Shown here in pieces: positions 27,227 through 36,720 of a stretch of DNA of 64,000 nt (position 1 is the first letter of the stretch; every line of letters starts with the position of its first letter). Origin of the DNA: Chloroflexota bacterium (lineage in GTDB: Bacteria; Chloroflexota; Anaerolineae; UBA4142). Location: assembly GCA_016208315.1 (NCBI GenBank), contig JACQYF010000176.1:1-64000 (forward strand), written 5' to 3'. The notes under the pieces were generated by a model. That model was not told the DNA's origin, ran no database searches, and worked only from the letters and a program-made list of their open reading frames with translations. Position numbers and translations under genes: made by a program.

Positions 27227-28213
27227 ATGCTCAGTTACATCATCCGGCGTCTCTTTTTTATGGTTCCCACCTTGTTCCTGATATCGGTGGTTTCGTTTAT
27301 CGCGCTGCAACTGCCGCCCGGCGATTACTTGACCTCGTACGCGGCCCAGTTGAGTTCACAGGGCGAGTCGGTTGACCAAGAAGCGATCGAATCCTTGCGC
27401 GAACGCTATGGTTTGGGCGAGCCGGTCTATGCGCAATACGGCAAATGGGTCTATGGCATCCTGACGCGCGGCGACTGGGGTCAGTCCCTGGAGTGGCAAA
27501 AGCCGGTGGGTCAATTGATCTGGGAACGCTTGGGGCTTACGCTAGCGCTCGCCGTTTTTTCGTTGCTCATCAGTTGGTTGATCGCCATTCCAATTGGGGT
27601 GTACACGGCCACCCACCAGTACTCGATTCTAGATTATCTCATGTCTACGTTTAGTTTTCTCGGCGTAGGCGTGCCGGCATTTTTGTGGGCGCTGATGATC
27701 ATGTATTTCGCCCAAGCCGTGTTCGGATTGAACGTGGGCGGCTTGTTTTCTGAAAAGTTTATAACCGCGCCCTGGTCGTGGGACAAGGTGGTGGATATGT
27801 TCCAGCACCTCTGGATTCCGGCGTTGATCGTCGCGCTGGTGCATACCGCCGCCGAACTGCGAACCACGCGCGCCAACCTGCTCGACGAATTGAACAAGCC
27901 CTATGTTGAACTCGCGCGCGCCAAAGGACTCTCGGAAGGCAGATTGATTTGGAAGTACCCCGTGCGCGTCGCCTTGAACCCATTTTTCAGCACCGTCGGC
28001 TGGTCGTTGGCAAATCGCATCTCGGATATTACCCTCATGTCGGTCGTACTCAGTCTGGAGACGACAGGCCCCATGCAGTTGCGCGCACTCACATCGCAAG
28101 ATATGTACCTGGCAGGCAGCTTCTTGGTTTTGTTGAGCGTACTCGTCGTCGTCGGCACATTGGTCTCGGATGTCATGCTGGCGTGGGCGGATCCCCGCAT
28201 TCGACTGGAGTGA
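27227..28213 (+). CDS. ABC transporter permease, DppB/OppB type
   Basis: A 328-residue inner-membrane permease with about six membrane segments. N-terminal MLSYIIRRLFFMVPTLFLIS, ERYGLGEPVYAQYGKWVYGI, and the ATPase-coupling loop in ELNKPYVELARAKGLSEGRL are standard for the family. GGAGG lies upstream of the ATG. It forms the channel with the DppC-type permease that begins 6 bases after its stop. Confidence 0.93.
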   Translation: MLSYIIRRLFFMVPTLFLISVVSFIALQLPPGDYLTSYAAQLSSQGESVDQEAIESLRERYGLGEPVYAQYGKWVYGILTRGDWGQSLEWQKPVGQLIWERLGLTLALAVFSLLISWLIAIPIGVYTATHQYSILDYLMSTFSFLGVGVPAFLWALMIMYFAQAVFGLNVGGLFSEKFITAPWSWDKVVDMFQHLWIPALIVALVHTAAELRTTRANLLDELNKPYVELARAKGLSEGRLIWKYPVRVALNPFFSTVGWSLANRISDITLMSVVLSLETTGPMQLRALTSQDMYLAGSFLVLLSVLVVVGTLVSDVMLAWADPRIRLE

Positions 28214-28219
28214 ACGGCT

Positions 28220-29377
28220 ATGACTGTTCTTGATCAGACAAAGACAGAAATCGCCCTCGAAGAGGAAGAGCTTCAAAAAGCCGGCGAAAAGGTCTATGTG
28301 GCCCCGCCGTGGAAACTGATGTGGTGGCGATTCCGCAAACACCGGATGGCTCTCGTCTGCGCCGGGGTCTTGACCGTCTTGTATTTTGTCGCCCTCTTTG
28401 CCGAGTTCGTCGCGCCTTACGATCCCGATAATTCGCTCATCCAGTTCAAGCAAGTCCCGCCCACTGCGATTCACATCCGCGACGCGGCCGGAGAATTTCA
28501 TTTCCCGTTTGTCTATCAACACCGCCGCAAGATGGATCCGCAGACGCTTCAAATTACGGTGACCGAAGATACGACCATTCGCTATCCCGTCGAGTTTTTT
28601 GTGCGTGGGTTCAAGTACAAGCTCTTTGGGATGTGGGAAACGGACGTTCACTTGTTTGGCGTGCCCGCGGGCAAAGAGCAACAAGGGGTCTTTTTGATTG
28701 GCACGGACCGTTTGGGACGCGATATGTTCTCGCGGGTAACTTATGGCGCGCGTCTCTCGCTCTCGATGGGTATGGTGAGCGTGTTCCTCAGTCTCGCGTT
28801 GGGCGTGGTGTTGGGCGGCATCTCCGGCTATTTCGGCGGCAAAGCGGATATTTTCATACAGCGCGTCATCGAGTTTATTCGTACGATTCCCACCATTCCG
28901 CTGTACATGACGCTGAGTGCGGCGCTGCCGGTCAACTGGCCCGTCGAGTGGGTGTACTTTGGCATCACCATGATTCTGGCGTTGGTCGGCTGGACGTATC
29001 TGGCGCGCGTCGTGCGCGGGCGCTTCCTCGCCATGCGCGAAGAGGATTTCGTCCTCGCCGCGCGTCTGAATGGCTCGAGTGAAATGCGCATCATTTTGCG
29101 CCACATGCTGCCTTCGTTTCTCTCCTATGTTATCGCGGCGCTGACGTTGAATATTCCCAACATGATCCTGGCTGAAACGGGCTTGAGTTTCATCGGCTTG
29201 GGCTTGCGCCCACCGGCGATCAGTTGGGGCGTCTTGCTGCAAGAGGCGACGAACGTCAGCTCGTTGATGCTGGCACCGTGGGTGCTCGCGCCCGGTTTTG
29301 CCGTGGTCATCTCCGTGCTGGCGTTCAACTTTTTTGGGGATGGTCTGCGCGACGCGGCGGATCCTTACGCGCGATAA
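28220..29377 (+). CDS. ABC transporter permease, DppC/OppC type
   Basis: A 385-residue inner-membrane permease. After a cytoplasmic N-terminus (RFRKHRMALVCAGVLTVLYF begins the first helix) there is an unusually long region of about 120 residues before GTDRLGRDMFSRVTYGARLSL, which is the conserved core. The EAA-like coupling loop is in FVLAARLNGSSEMRIILRHM. Ends with FFGDGLRDAADP as usual. Pairs with the upstream permease. Confidence 0.93.
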   Translation: MTVLDQTKTEIALEEEELQKAGEKVYVAPPWKLMWWRFRKHRMALVCAGVLTVLYFVALFAEFVAPYDPDNSLIQFKQVPPTAIHIRDAAGEFHFPFVYQHRRKMDPQTLQITVTEDTTIRYPVEFFVRGFKYKLFGMWETDVHLFGVPAGKEQQGVFLIGTDRLGRDMFSRVTYGARLSLSMGMVSVFLSLALGVVLGGISGYFGGKADIFIQRVIEFIRTIPTIPLYMTLSAALPVNWPVEWVYFGITMILALVGWTYLARVVRGRFLAMREEDFVLAARLNGSSEMRIILRHMLPSFLSYVIAALTLNIPNMILAETGLSFIGLGLRPPAISWGVLLQEATNVSSLMLAPWVLAPGFAVVISVLAFNFFGDGLRDAADPYAR

Positions 29378-29394
29378 AGAATGAAAGGCGACCG

Positions 29395-30429
29395 ATGACA
29401 TTGGAAAACAATGCGCTGATCGAAGTAAAAAACTTGAAGACGTACTTCTTCCTGGACGAGGGAACGGTGCGGGCGGTGGATGGCGTTGACATTGAGATCA
29501 AACGCGGTCAAACGCTGGGCATCGTCGGCGAGAGCGGCTGCGGCAAGAGTGTGACCGCGCGTTCGATCTTGCGCATCGTGCCAAAACCCGGCCGGATCGT
29601 CGAAGGTGAGATCAAATTGCACCGGCTGGTTGAACAGCGCCATGGCTCGACGGTAACCGATGTGATCGAGCTGACCGACCTGGATCCGATGGGCCGCGTG
29701 ATGCGCGGCCTGCGCGGTTGTGAGATGGCGCTCGTGCCGCAAGAACCCATGGCGTCACTCAGCCCGGTACACACGATTGGCGATCAGATCGGGGAAGCGA
29801 TCACCTTGCACCAAAAACTCAGTAAGCAAGCGGCGCGCGAACAAGTGATTGAAATGCTTAACCTCGTCGGATTTCCCAAACCGTCACAGCGAGTCGACGC
29901 TTATCCCTATCAACTTTCGGGCGGGCTGCGCCAACGCGCGGTCATCGCCATGGCGCTGTCGTGCCATCCCAGTTTGCTCATCGCCGACGAACCCACCACC
30001 GCGCTCGACGTGACCACCGAGGCGCAGATATTAAAGTTGATGCGTTCGCTGCAGCAAGAACTCGGCATGGCGATCATGTACATCACGCACAATCTCGGCG
30101 TGGTCGCGCAAATGACCGAACGGGTCATCGTCATGTACATGGGCAAGGTCGTCGAAGAAGCGCCCGTGGATGCGATATTCCACAATCCCCTGCACCCCTA
30201 CACGGCCGCGCTCTTGCGTTCGATTCCGCGACTGGGTCTCAAATCGCGCGAACACAAGCGGCTTGAATCCATTCGCGGCGCCGTGCCCGATCCTTACTCC
30301 ATTCCCAAAGGGTGTCCTTTCCATCCACGTTGCAGCCGCAAAATTCGTGGCGTGTGCGATCAAGAAGAACCGCCCAATGTTCAAGTCGAGCCAGGGCACA
30401 AGGTTCGATGTGTGCTGTATAAGCGGTAA
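29395..30429 (+). CDS. ABC transporter ATPase, OppD/DppD type
   Basis: A 344-residue ATPase of normal length. Walker [20 protein letters not shown]-loop [15 protein letters not shown], signature [15 protein letters not shown], Walker [15 protein letters not shown]-loop THNLGVVAQ, and C-terminal [17 protein letters not shown]. The ATG at 29395 follows AAAGG by a normal distance; the longer open frame upstream overlaps the permease gene and is rejected. It completes a five-component importer whose other ATPase carries a receiver domain. Confidence 0.93.
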   Translation: MTLENNALIEVKNLKTYFFLDEGTVRAVDGVDIEIKRGQTLGIVGESGCGKSVTARSILRIVPKPGRIVEGEIKLHRLVEQRHGSTVTDVIELTDLDPMGRVMRGLRGCEMALVPQEPMASLSPVHTIGDQIGEAITLHQKLSKQAAREQVIEMLNLVGFPKPSQRVDAYPYQLSGGLRQRAVIAMALSCHPSLLIADEPTTALDVTTEAQILKLMRSLQQELGMAIMYITHNLGVVAQMTERVIVMYMGKVVEEAPVDAIFHNPLHPYTAALLRSIPRLGLKSREHKRLESIRGAVPDPYSIPKGCPFHPRCSRKIRGVCDQEEPPNVQVEPGHKVRCVLYKR

Positions 30430-30450
30430 AAGATTCCACGGGAAACAAAA

Positions 30451-30510
30451 GGAAATGAAGGAACTGAGGGTACTCGGGCGCGTCAAATTTCCCTCAGTTC
30501 CTTCATTTCC
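30451..30510. repeat. Perfect 20-bp inverted repeat
   Basis: Left arm 30451-30470 (GGAAATGAAGGAACTGAGGG) and its exact complement at 30491-30510 with a 20-base loop, between the OppD-type ATPase and the next gene. It could attenuate transcription after the transporter genes, though no T-run follows. Confidence 0.85.
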
Positions 30511-30538
30511 CTCATTCTTGACGATTCGGAGAGAAAAC

Positions 30539-33127
30539 ATGGTTGGGTACTACGCTCGTTACGAACTTGAAAACGGTTTCATTCACAACTGGATTGTCGC
30601 TGGACCACAGACGATACCCGTACTCGATTTGGAAAAATTTCGCGGCGACGATTGGAAATTGCAGATTGCGCGTCATTACTACGAAAAGGATTCCGGCGTA
30701 ACACAAGCACCGGTGGAAAACCAACCCTTCCAGATTTCCGAAGTTTCGGAAACTTCGGAAATCTTGTGGGACTATAATCGCTGTGACGACGACCATTTTG
30801 TAGACCGCACGGCGTTCTATCACACCTGCCACTATCTGAAAAGTTGGGCATACAGCCGCGTCGTGGTTCCGGCGGCGCAAGCGGTACAGTGTGTCCTCAC
30901 GACCAACGGCCCCGCCGATGTTTGGATCAACGGCGAACACGTTCATCGGCAAGAACATTTCCACCATCAAATACCGCACAGCGTCTCTTTTCAAGCCAGG
31001 TTGAAAGAAGGACACAACGAGATTCTCGTGCGCTTTGAAGAGGTCGCCGCGCGCGAATGCCCGTACGCCATGGCTTTGCAACTTGTCGGCGTGGCGAAGG
31101 AATCGTTTGTCTTTATTCCCACTTTGCACGAAGGCGTCGCCCGTCGGCAGACCGTCGAAACGGCAATCCAGGCGGCCTATTTGGATCGCGACGTGTTCGT
31201 GCGGGACGACGAGATCACCGTGCATTGGCCTTCCGATTTGGCGCAATCGGTAGACTTGACCGTGCGTCTGCAAAAGTTGCCCGCGTGGATTCATTCCGAA
31301 GGGCGTCCGACCGTTTCGGCGGGGTTCAAGCTGCCGATGAGCGCTCCGTTCCAATTGCCCGATGGTCGCTACGAGATTCTCTTGATCCCTACCTTGCGCG
31401 AGTACTATGAAGGCAATCTGCGCCTCGAACGCAAGATCGCCTTGACGTCCACGAAAAACGAGTACTCACAAGCGCCGTACGGAACGATCGACGAACGACG
31501 CGCGGAAGCGCTGACGGATGCGGCGCAGCGCGAGACGAATGTCTTTTCCGAAATCGCCAAGATGGCGTTGGGTCATTGGGCAGACGTAAAAAGCGATGTC
31601 ATCCTGCAAACGATTGATGGCATCAACCAACGCGCGGATTGCAGCGATTTTTACCTGGTCGGTTTGTTGGGTATGATCCATCGCTACGGCGGCGATCCGC
31701 AGTTTCCCGAATCGCTTAAGCAACCCCTCGAAGAATGCGTCCTCAACTTTAAATATTGGGCGGACGAGCCGGGCGCAGACTCGATGTGGTTCTGGTCGGA
31801 GAATCACCAGATCTTATTTCATGCGTGCGAGATTCTCGCCGGTCAACTTTATCCTGATCGCATCTTTACGAATGCCGGGCAGACCGGACAGTGGCATCGT
31901 GAAAAAGGCGAGCGGCTTGCGCTGTCGTGGCTGCAAAAACGCGGGGCGGGCGGATTCAGCGAATGGGACTCGAATTGTTATTTCGAAGAAGACCTACTGG
32001 CGCTCTCGCACTTGGCAGACCTCGCCGAAAGCCAATCGGTTTATGATTTGTCTACCGTGATCATGGACAAGCTGTTTTTGACGATGGCGATTAATTCGTT
32101 CAAGGGCGCATTTGGTTCGACGCACGGCCGGACGTATACTCCACACATCAAAGGCGCGCGCGGCGAAGCAACCTCCGGCGCGAGTCGTCTGATGTGGGGC
32201 ATGGGCGCGTTCAACGACAAGATTCTGGCGACGGTTAGTTTGGCGTGCATGTCGAATTACGAATTTCCAAAACTCATCGGCGATGTAGCCGCTGACCTGC
32301 CTGAGGAAATGTGGAACCACGAGCGACACGCGGGCAAGTTGGAAGCATGGTGTGATAGAATGGATGGCGCGTGGGAAGTGAATAAGGTGACGTACAAGAC
32401 GCCGGACTACTTGCTTTGTTCAGCACAAGACTATCACCCCGGCGAAAGCGGCGTCCAGCAACACGTTTGGCAAGCGACGATGGGACCCGATGCGGTTGTC
32501 TTTGTTACACACCCGTCGGTGCTCAGCGAAGAGAATTCGCATCGCCCGGGTTTTTGGCATGGCAATGTCGTTCTACCGCGCGTCGCCCAGTGGAAGGATG
32601 TGCTCATCGCCGTTCACAAAATCCCAAAGGACGATTGGCTCGGTTTCACGCACGCCTATTTTCCAGTGTGGGCATTCGACGAGTACACCCTGAGCGACAG
32701 TCGAAGGGTGAGCGACGGTTGGGCATTTGCGCGCAAAGGCGATGGCTATCTCGCGATCACGGCGGCGCGCGGATTGGAATTCATCCAGCGCGGCGACAAT
32801 GCGTTCCGCGAGTTGCGCTCATACGGTCTCGAAAATATCTGGCTCTGCCAAATGGGTCGCGCCTCGCTCGACGGCGACTTCAAATCCTTCCAAGAAAAAA
32901 TTCTCGCGCTCGACGTGAGTTACGACGGACTGTCCGTGCGTTGCGCGACCCTGCGCGGCGAGACATTGGAATTTGGCTGGCAAGGCGATTTCAAACGCAA
33001 CGGTCAATCCGAACCGCTGTCCGGCTTCAAGCACTATGACAATCCGTATTGTGTCGCCGATTTGAATTCAGCGCAGTTGGAAATCCATTTCGGCGATCAA
33101 GCCATGCGGCTGAATTTTGCGGCATGA
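30539..33127 (+). CDS. Large orphan protein, putative glycan-active enzyme
   Basis: An 862-residue protein not confidently assigned. The first 400 residues are beta-rich with segments like an all-beta carbohydrate-binding domain (TNGPADVWINGEHVHRQEHF). Residues 430-680 are helical and contain WFWSENHQILFHACEILAGQ and GGFSEWDSNCYFEEDLLAL, reminiscent of (alpha/alpha) barrel lyases and hydrolases; a C-terminal beta-sandwich follows. No signal peptide. The ATG at 30539 is preceded by GGAGAG; the longer frame runs back through the ATPase gene and is rejected. A palindrome is read in frame at 30733-30763 (ISEVSETSE) and a CCCTGAGCG-type repeat at 32688-32708 (TLSDSRRVSDG). The stop overlaps the radical SAM ATG by 4 bases. 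Confidence 0.7.
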   Translation: MVGYYARYELENGFIHNWIVAGPQTIPVLDLEKFRGDDWKLQIARHYYEKDSGVTQAPVENQPFQISEVSETSEILWDYNRCDDDHFVDRTAFYHTCHYLKSWAYSRVVVPAAQAVQCVLTTNGPADVWINGEHVHRQEHFHHQIPHSVSFQARLKEGHNEILVRFEEVAARECPYAMALQLVGVAKESFVFIPTLHEGVARRQTVETAIQAAYLDRDVFVRDDEITVHWPSDLAQSVDLTVRLQKLPAWIHSEGRPTVSAGFKLPMSAPFQLPDGRYEILLIPTLREYYEGNLRLERKIALTSTKNEYSQAPYGTIDERRAEALTDAAQRETNVFSEIAKMALGHWADVKSDVILQTIDGINQRADCSDFYLVGLLGMIHRYGGDPQFPESLKQPLEECVLNFKYWADEPGADSMWFWSENHQILFHACEILAGQLYPDRIFTNAGQTGQWHREKGERLALSWLQKRGAGGFSEWDSNCYFEEDLLALSHLADLAESQSVYDLSTVIMDKLFLTMAINSFKGAFGSTHGRTYTPHIKGARGEATSGASRLMWGMGAFNDKILATVSLACMSNYEFPKLIGDVAADLPEEMWNHERHAGKLEAWCDRMDGAWEVNKVTYKTPDYLLCSAQDYHPGESGVQQHVWQATMGPDAVVFVTHPSVLSEENSHRPGFWHGNVVLPRVAQWKDVLIAVHKIPKDDWLGFTHAYFPVWAFDEYTLSDSRRVSDGWAFARKGDGYLAITAARGLEFIQRGDNAFRELRSYGLENIWLCQMGRASLDGDFKSFQEKILALDVSYDGLSVRCATLRGETLEFGWQGDFKRNGQSEPLSGFKHYDNPYCVADLNSAQLEIHFGDQAMRLNFAA
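30733..30763. repeat. TTTCCGAAGTTT-family palindrome inside a gene
   Basis: A 31-bp near-perfect palindrome, arms GATTTCCGAAGTTTC and complement, translated in frame. Its core matches the intergenic copy at 17035-17073. Confidence 0.85.
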
Positions 33128-34866
33128 AGCTATACTTGGTCTTTCCCCCACCCTGGACACCGGCAATGCCATACTTGGCGTTGCCGGTGTTGACTGGTTT
33201 TCTCCGCTCGCACGGCATCGAGGTGATTCAGCGCGATCTCAATCTTGAAACATACGACACGGTTTTGAGTCGCGCAAATCTCGAGCAGGCGTTGAACCGT
33301 CTCCATGCCGAATTTCCGCAGGGACGCCATCGTACGCTCCCCGAAAAAATCGAGTGGGCATTTGCCGAGGGACCTCATCTCGCGGCGCAAATCAACACGG
33401 CGAAAGATGTTTTTCGCAGCCCCGCGTTCTACGAAGGGGAAAAGAGTCTGGCAGCGTTTTCCGTCATCATGCAGTCGCTCGAACTCGCGTCGCTGCCGTT
33501 CCATCCAGCCCAGCTAGACTTTTTGTATTACACCTCCACGTCGCGGGGCGATTCCAGCCGCGACCTGTTGCAGGGCGTGCGCGATGCAAAGCATAATCTA
33601 TTCCTCGATCTTTTCAAACGCGGCATCCTCGCCGACATTGTGCGGGACAAACCAGACATCGTCGGCATTTCGATTCCGACGGAAGGGCAAATGCTCGCGG
33701 CGATGACGCTGGCCTATCTCGTCAAGCAAACCGGATTGAATTGCCACATCACCATCGGTGGACCGCACGTCTCGATGCTGCGCGAGCAGATTCCGCACGC
33801 GCCGCGGCTGTTCGACCTCATAGACAGCGCGGTGATCTTTGACGGCGAAGAGCCGCTCTTGCAAATGGCTAAAGCCCTCGAAAGCAACCGCGATCTCTCC
33901 CACATTCCCAATTTGATCTATCGCGATGCCGAGCAGATTTGCGCCACGGAGCCGACTTCTCCCACACTCCCATACTCCCACACTCCCGCGCCCGATTTCG
34001 ATGGGCTGCCGCTCGAGCGCTATTTCGTGCCCGAACTCGTTTTGCCACTCGTCAGCGCGCATGGGTGCTATCACGGTCTCTGCGCCTTTTGCAACGTCGG
34101 CTACGGCGCGGGCAAGGGCTTTGCGCCAATGCAAGTTGAACAGTTGATCGAGCAGATAACGACGCTGCAAAACAAATACGGTGTGCGCTACATCTTTTTC
34201 ACCGACGAAGCCATGCCGCCGCGCACGATGCGTCTCCTCTCGACCCGGCTCGCCGAAATCGGTTCGCCAATCAATTGGTGTACGTGTGCGCGCTTTGAAA
34301 AAGTGATTACGTCGGAGTTGCTGCAAACGATGGCGCGCGGCGGCTGTCGCATGGTGTTCTACGGTTTGGAGACCGCCTCGGAACGCATGGTCAAGTTGAT
34401 CGTCAAAGGTACGGAGGGTCAAACGGTGAGCCGTATTTTGAAAGAAGGAACGGCGGCAGGAATTTGGAATCACACCTTTCTCTTCTTTGGCTTTCCTACC
34501 GAAACGATTGACGACGCGCAAGATACCGTCAACTTTCTCTACGCGCATCAAGATTCGATTCATTCGGCGGGGGTGGGCACATTCGTTTTGGAGCGCTACT
34601 CGCCGGTGCATCTCGATCCAACCCGTTACGGCGTGACCCGCATCATCGCCAAGCCCGAACGCGACCTGGCAATCTATTTCGACTACGAACTCGAGTCGGG
34701 CATGGACGAAAGCATGGCGAAGACCGTCCTCGGCCATTTTGTAAATGCGCTGCCGGACAAACGTTTTGGTCAGTACTATACGCACGACGTCCATCGCTTT
34801 CTCTTCGCCAGCCACTTGCACGCGCAAGGCAAACCTTACCCAGTTTGGCTGACAAGTGGAGGATAG
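33124..34866 (+). CDS. B12-binding radical SAM protein
   Basis: A 580-residue protein. The N-terminal region (to about 290) is a cobalamin-binding-like domain (MKLYLVFPPPWTPAMPYLAL, later DIVGISIPTEGQ and HITIGGPHVSML). The radical SAM core starts at SAHGCYHGLCAFCNVGYGAG with a C-x4-C-x2-C spacing, one residue longer than the classical first gap but known in B12-radical SAM enzymes. ERYSPVHLDP and a C-terminal tail follow. The substrate cannot be told from sequence; class members do methylations or rearrangements. ATG at 33124 overlaps the upstream stop (ATGA), so it is coupled to the orphan glycan gene. A CTCCCACACTCC repeat is translated in frame at 33959-33987 (TSPTLPYSHTP). Confidence 0.85.
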   Translation: MKLYLVFPPPWTPAMPYLALPVLTGFLRSHGIEVIQRDLNLETYDTVLSRANLEQALNRLHAEFPQGRHRTLPEKIEWAFAEGPHLAAQINTAKDVFRSPAFYEGEKSLAAFSVIMQSLELASLPFHPAQLDFLYYTSTSRGDSSRDLLQGVRDAKHNLFLDLFKRGILADIVRDKPDIVGISIPTEGQMLAAMTLAYLVKQTGLNCHITIGGPHVSMLREQIPHAPRLFDLIDSAVIFDGEEPLLQMAKALESNRDLSHIPNLIYRDAEQICATEPTSPTLPYSHTPAPDFDGLPLERYFVPELVLPLVSAHGCYHGLCAFCNVGYGAGKGFAPMQVEQLIEQITTLQNKYGVRYIFFTDEAMPPRTMRLLSTRLAEIGSPINWCTCARFEKVITSELLQTMARGGCRMVFYGLETASERMVKLIVKGTEGQTVSRILKEGTAAGIWNHTFLFFGFPTETIDDAQDTVNFLYAHQDSIHSAGVGTFVLERYSPVHLDPTRYGVTRIIAKPERDLAIYFDYELESGMDESMAKTVLGHFVNALPDKRFGQYYTHDVHRFLFASHLHAQGKPYPVWLTSGG

Positions 34867-34871
34867 ACACT

Positions 34872-35072
34872 ATGGGCACGCGAATTGATATGGTTGGAAC
34901 TATTGATTTGCCCACATCGGCGGATCTCGACCGCGAGTTTGAGCGGATTGCGAAAGCCGGGGCGCGCGTAATTTATGCGCCGCGCGATGAGCCGTGGGGC
35001 ATGCGTTCCTCGATGATTGCCAACCCGGAAGGCAACATGATCGAGATTGGTTCGTGGAATCGAAAAGGCTAA
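34872..35072 (+). pseudogene. Truncated VOC (glyoxalase/bleomycin-resistance) family remnant
   Basis: Sixty-six residues matching only the C-terminal half of a VOC module (LDREFERIAKAGARVIYAPR, then NPEGNMIEIGSW with the metal-ligand Glu). A complete protein has about 120 residues and two beta-alpha-beta-beta-beta units. A single unit could dimerize, but a degraded gene is more likely. It lies 5 bases past the radical SAM stop and 9 bases before the acetyltransferase. Confidence 0.6.
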
Positions 35073-35081
35073 TAGACAGCG

Positions 35082-36023
35082 ATGACACTTGAAATAGGGC
35101 AATTCAGCAAGTCACATCTTGAAGCTGCGGCACGTTTGGTCAGTCTGCGCTATGAGCGATTACGTGAACAGACACCACTTTTGCCAAAACGGTACGCCGA
35201 AATCGAAACGTTATCATCGCTCCTGAATAATCTCATCGAATCTGGGCGTGGTGTGGTTGCGCTCGAGAACGGCAAGCTAATGGGTTTTCTTGCGGCGTGG
35301 CAACTAGTTTCTTTCCGAGGCAAACGAAGCGTTTTTTCTCCCGAATGGGCTAACGCGGTAAGCGAGCCAAATGGTCGCCGCGTTTACGAGACGATGTATT
35401 CTTGTCTTGCGGCGGACTGGCGAGCCGATGGCTACAACTCGCACTTGATTAGTTTGTTCGCGAACAGACATTATGATCTTGAATGTTGGCAATGGCTCGG
35501 CTTCGGTCCGATTGCCGCCGATGCAATCCGTGGTCTGAACTCGATCCAAGGCAGCCACTGCCAAGTAGAAATTAAGCAGGCGAGTCTGCGCGACATCGAA
35601 GCAGTGATGGCATTGGACGATGCGCTGCGTCGTCATATCGCCAGTTCGCCTATTTTTCTCACCAACGACAAACGACCCGAACGCATCTATTACGAAGATT
35701 GGTTGCAGAATCCACAAAAGGCGATTTGGTTGGGGTGTCTCGGTGACGCTCCAATCGCTTTTTTGAGAATCGGTCCTGCCAATACCGATGCTTGCACGAT
35801 CATCTACGCTGACAAGACGGCCAGCATCACCGGAGCATTTACGCAAGTTGATGTGCGAGGAGCAGGAATTGCAACGGCTTTACTCAATCATGCGCTGGAG
35901 TGGGCGCGCGCTCAAGGCTATGAACGGTGCGCGGTAGATTTCGAACCGATGAATTATTGGGCGAGACGTTTTTGGTTGAGATATTTCGAGCCAGTCTGCT
36001 ATACATTCATTCGACACGTTTAG
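35082..36023 (+). CDS. GNAT-family N-acetyltransferase
   Basis: A 313-residue protein with two GNAT-like halves. The C-terminal half keeps the acetyl-CoA-binding pattern (FTQVDVRGAGIATALLNHAL, then EWARAQGYERCAVDFEPMN, WARRFWLRYFEPVCYTFIRH). The N-terminal half (residues 1-150) is more divergent. Substrate unknown. The nearby HAD phosphatase starts 11 bases later. This small group looks less GC-rich than the flanking glycan genes and is not obviously tied to sugar use. Confidence 0.8.
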   Translation: MTLEIGQFSKSHLEAAARLVSLRYERLREQTPLLPKRYAEIETLSSLLNNLIESGRGVVALENGKLMGFLAAWQLVSFRGKRSVFSPEWANAVSEPNGRRVYETMYSCLAADWRADGYNSHLISLFANRHYDLECWQWLGFGPIAADAIRGLNSIQGSHCQVEIKQASLRDIEAVMALDDALRRHIASSPIFLTNDKRPERIYYEDWLQNPQKAIWLGCLGDAPIAFLRIGPANTDACTIIYADKTASITGAFTQVDVRGAGIATALLNHALEWARAQGYERCAVDFEPMNYWARRFWLRYFEPVCYTFIRHV

Positions 36024-36033
36024 GAGCGTTCGG

Positions 36034-36720
36034 GTGGACAAATGCCCTGACAACTTCATGCGAGAAGTTAATCTGTTTCGAAATGTTATCTGGGATGTGG
36101 ATGGCACGCTATTCGATACCTACCCTGCTATTGCAAAAGCGTTCAAGGCCGGGCTGAATGATCTTGGCAAAGATGCTCCGTTGATTTGGATCGAGCGTTT
36201 AGCTAAACAATCCCTCGGTCACTGTGTCTCGACCCTGGCAGACCAATTTCAATTGAGCGCGCCAGACATCGAACAGGCTTTTGGCGAGCATTACGATTCC
36301 ACGATGCCCGAGGCACTGCCTCCATTTCCCGGCGTCATTGCCATCTGCAAATACATCTGCTCGATCGGCGGAAAAAATTTGATTGTTACGCATCGAGGTC
36401 GAGCGGGTACGGCAGAATTGCTTACCGCAAACGACATGGCTCTGTACTTTGCAGATTGTCTTGCGCGCGATGATGGTTATCCCAAAAAACCGCATCCCGG
36501 CGCATTTGATGCCATAATCAAAACGCACAACCTACGGCGTGAAGAAACTATGACGGTCGGAGACCGCGATATCGATATGTTGGCGGGACGCGCTGCCGGA
36601 GTATGCACCTGTCTCTTTGGATCGGAATCCGATGGGGTAGTTGCCGATCTGGTCATCGCTAGTTTTGCTGAATTGTTTCACCATCTTGCAGGCATCGAGA
36701 ATGTCGCACACTCCATTTGA
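36034..36720 (+). CDS. HAD-family phosphatase, phosphoglycolate-phosphatase-like
   Basis: A 228-residue HAD hydrolase. Motif [17 protein letters not shown] with the nucleophile Asp, motif II in [11 protein letters not shown] (Thr), Lys in [12 protein letters not shown], motif [22 protein letters not shown] helical cap lies between motifs I and II. Start is GTG at 36034 with TAGGAG seven bases before it; ATG at 36058 is an alternative. The last 20 bases overlap the start of the dehydratase gene. Confidence 0.85.
   Translation: MDKCPDNFMREVNLFRNVIWDVDGTLFDTYPAIAKAFKAGLNDLGKDAPLIWIERLAKQSLGHCVSTLADQFQLSAPDIEQAFGEHYDSTMPEALPPFPGVIAICKYICSIGGKNLIVTHRGRAGTAELLTANDMALYFADCLARDDGYPKKPHPGAFDAIIKTHNLRREETMTVGDRDIDMLAGRAAGVCTCLFGSESDGVVADLVIASFAELFHHLAGIENVAHSI

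Noticed and set aside
27629-29401. A 590-codon minus-strand open frame over the permease genes
   Set aside because: Arg/His/Gln-rich product without domains, fully antisense to two clear ABC permeases; a GC-skewed shadow frame.
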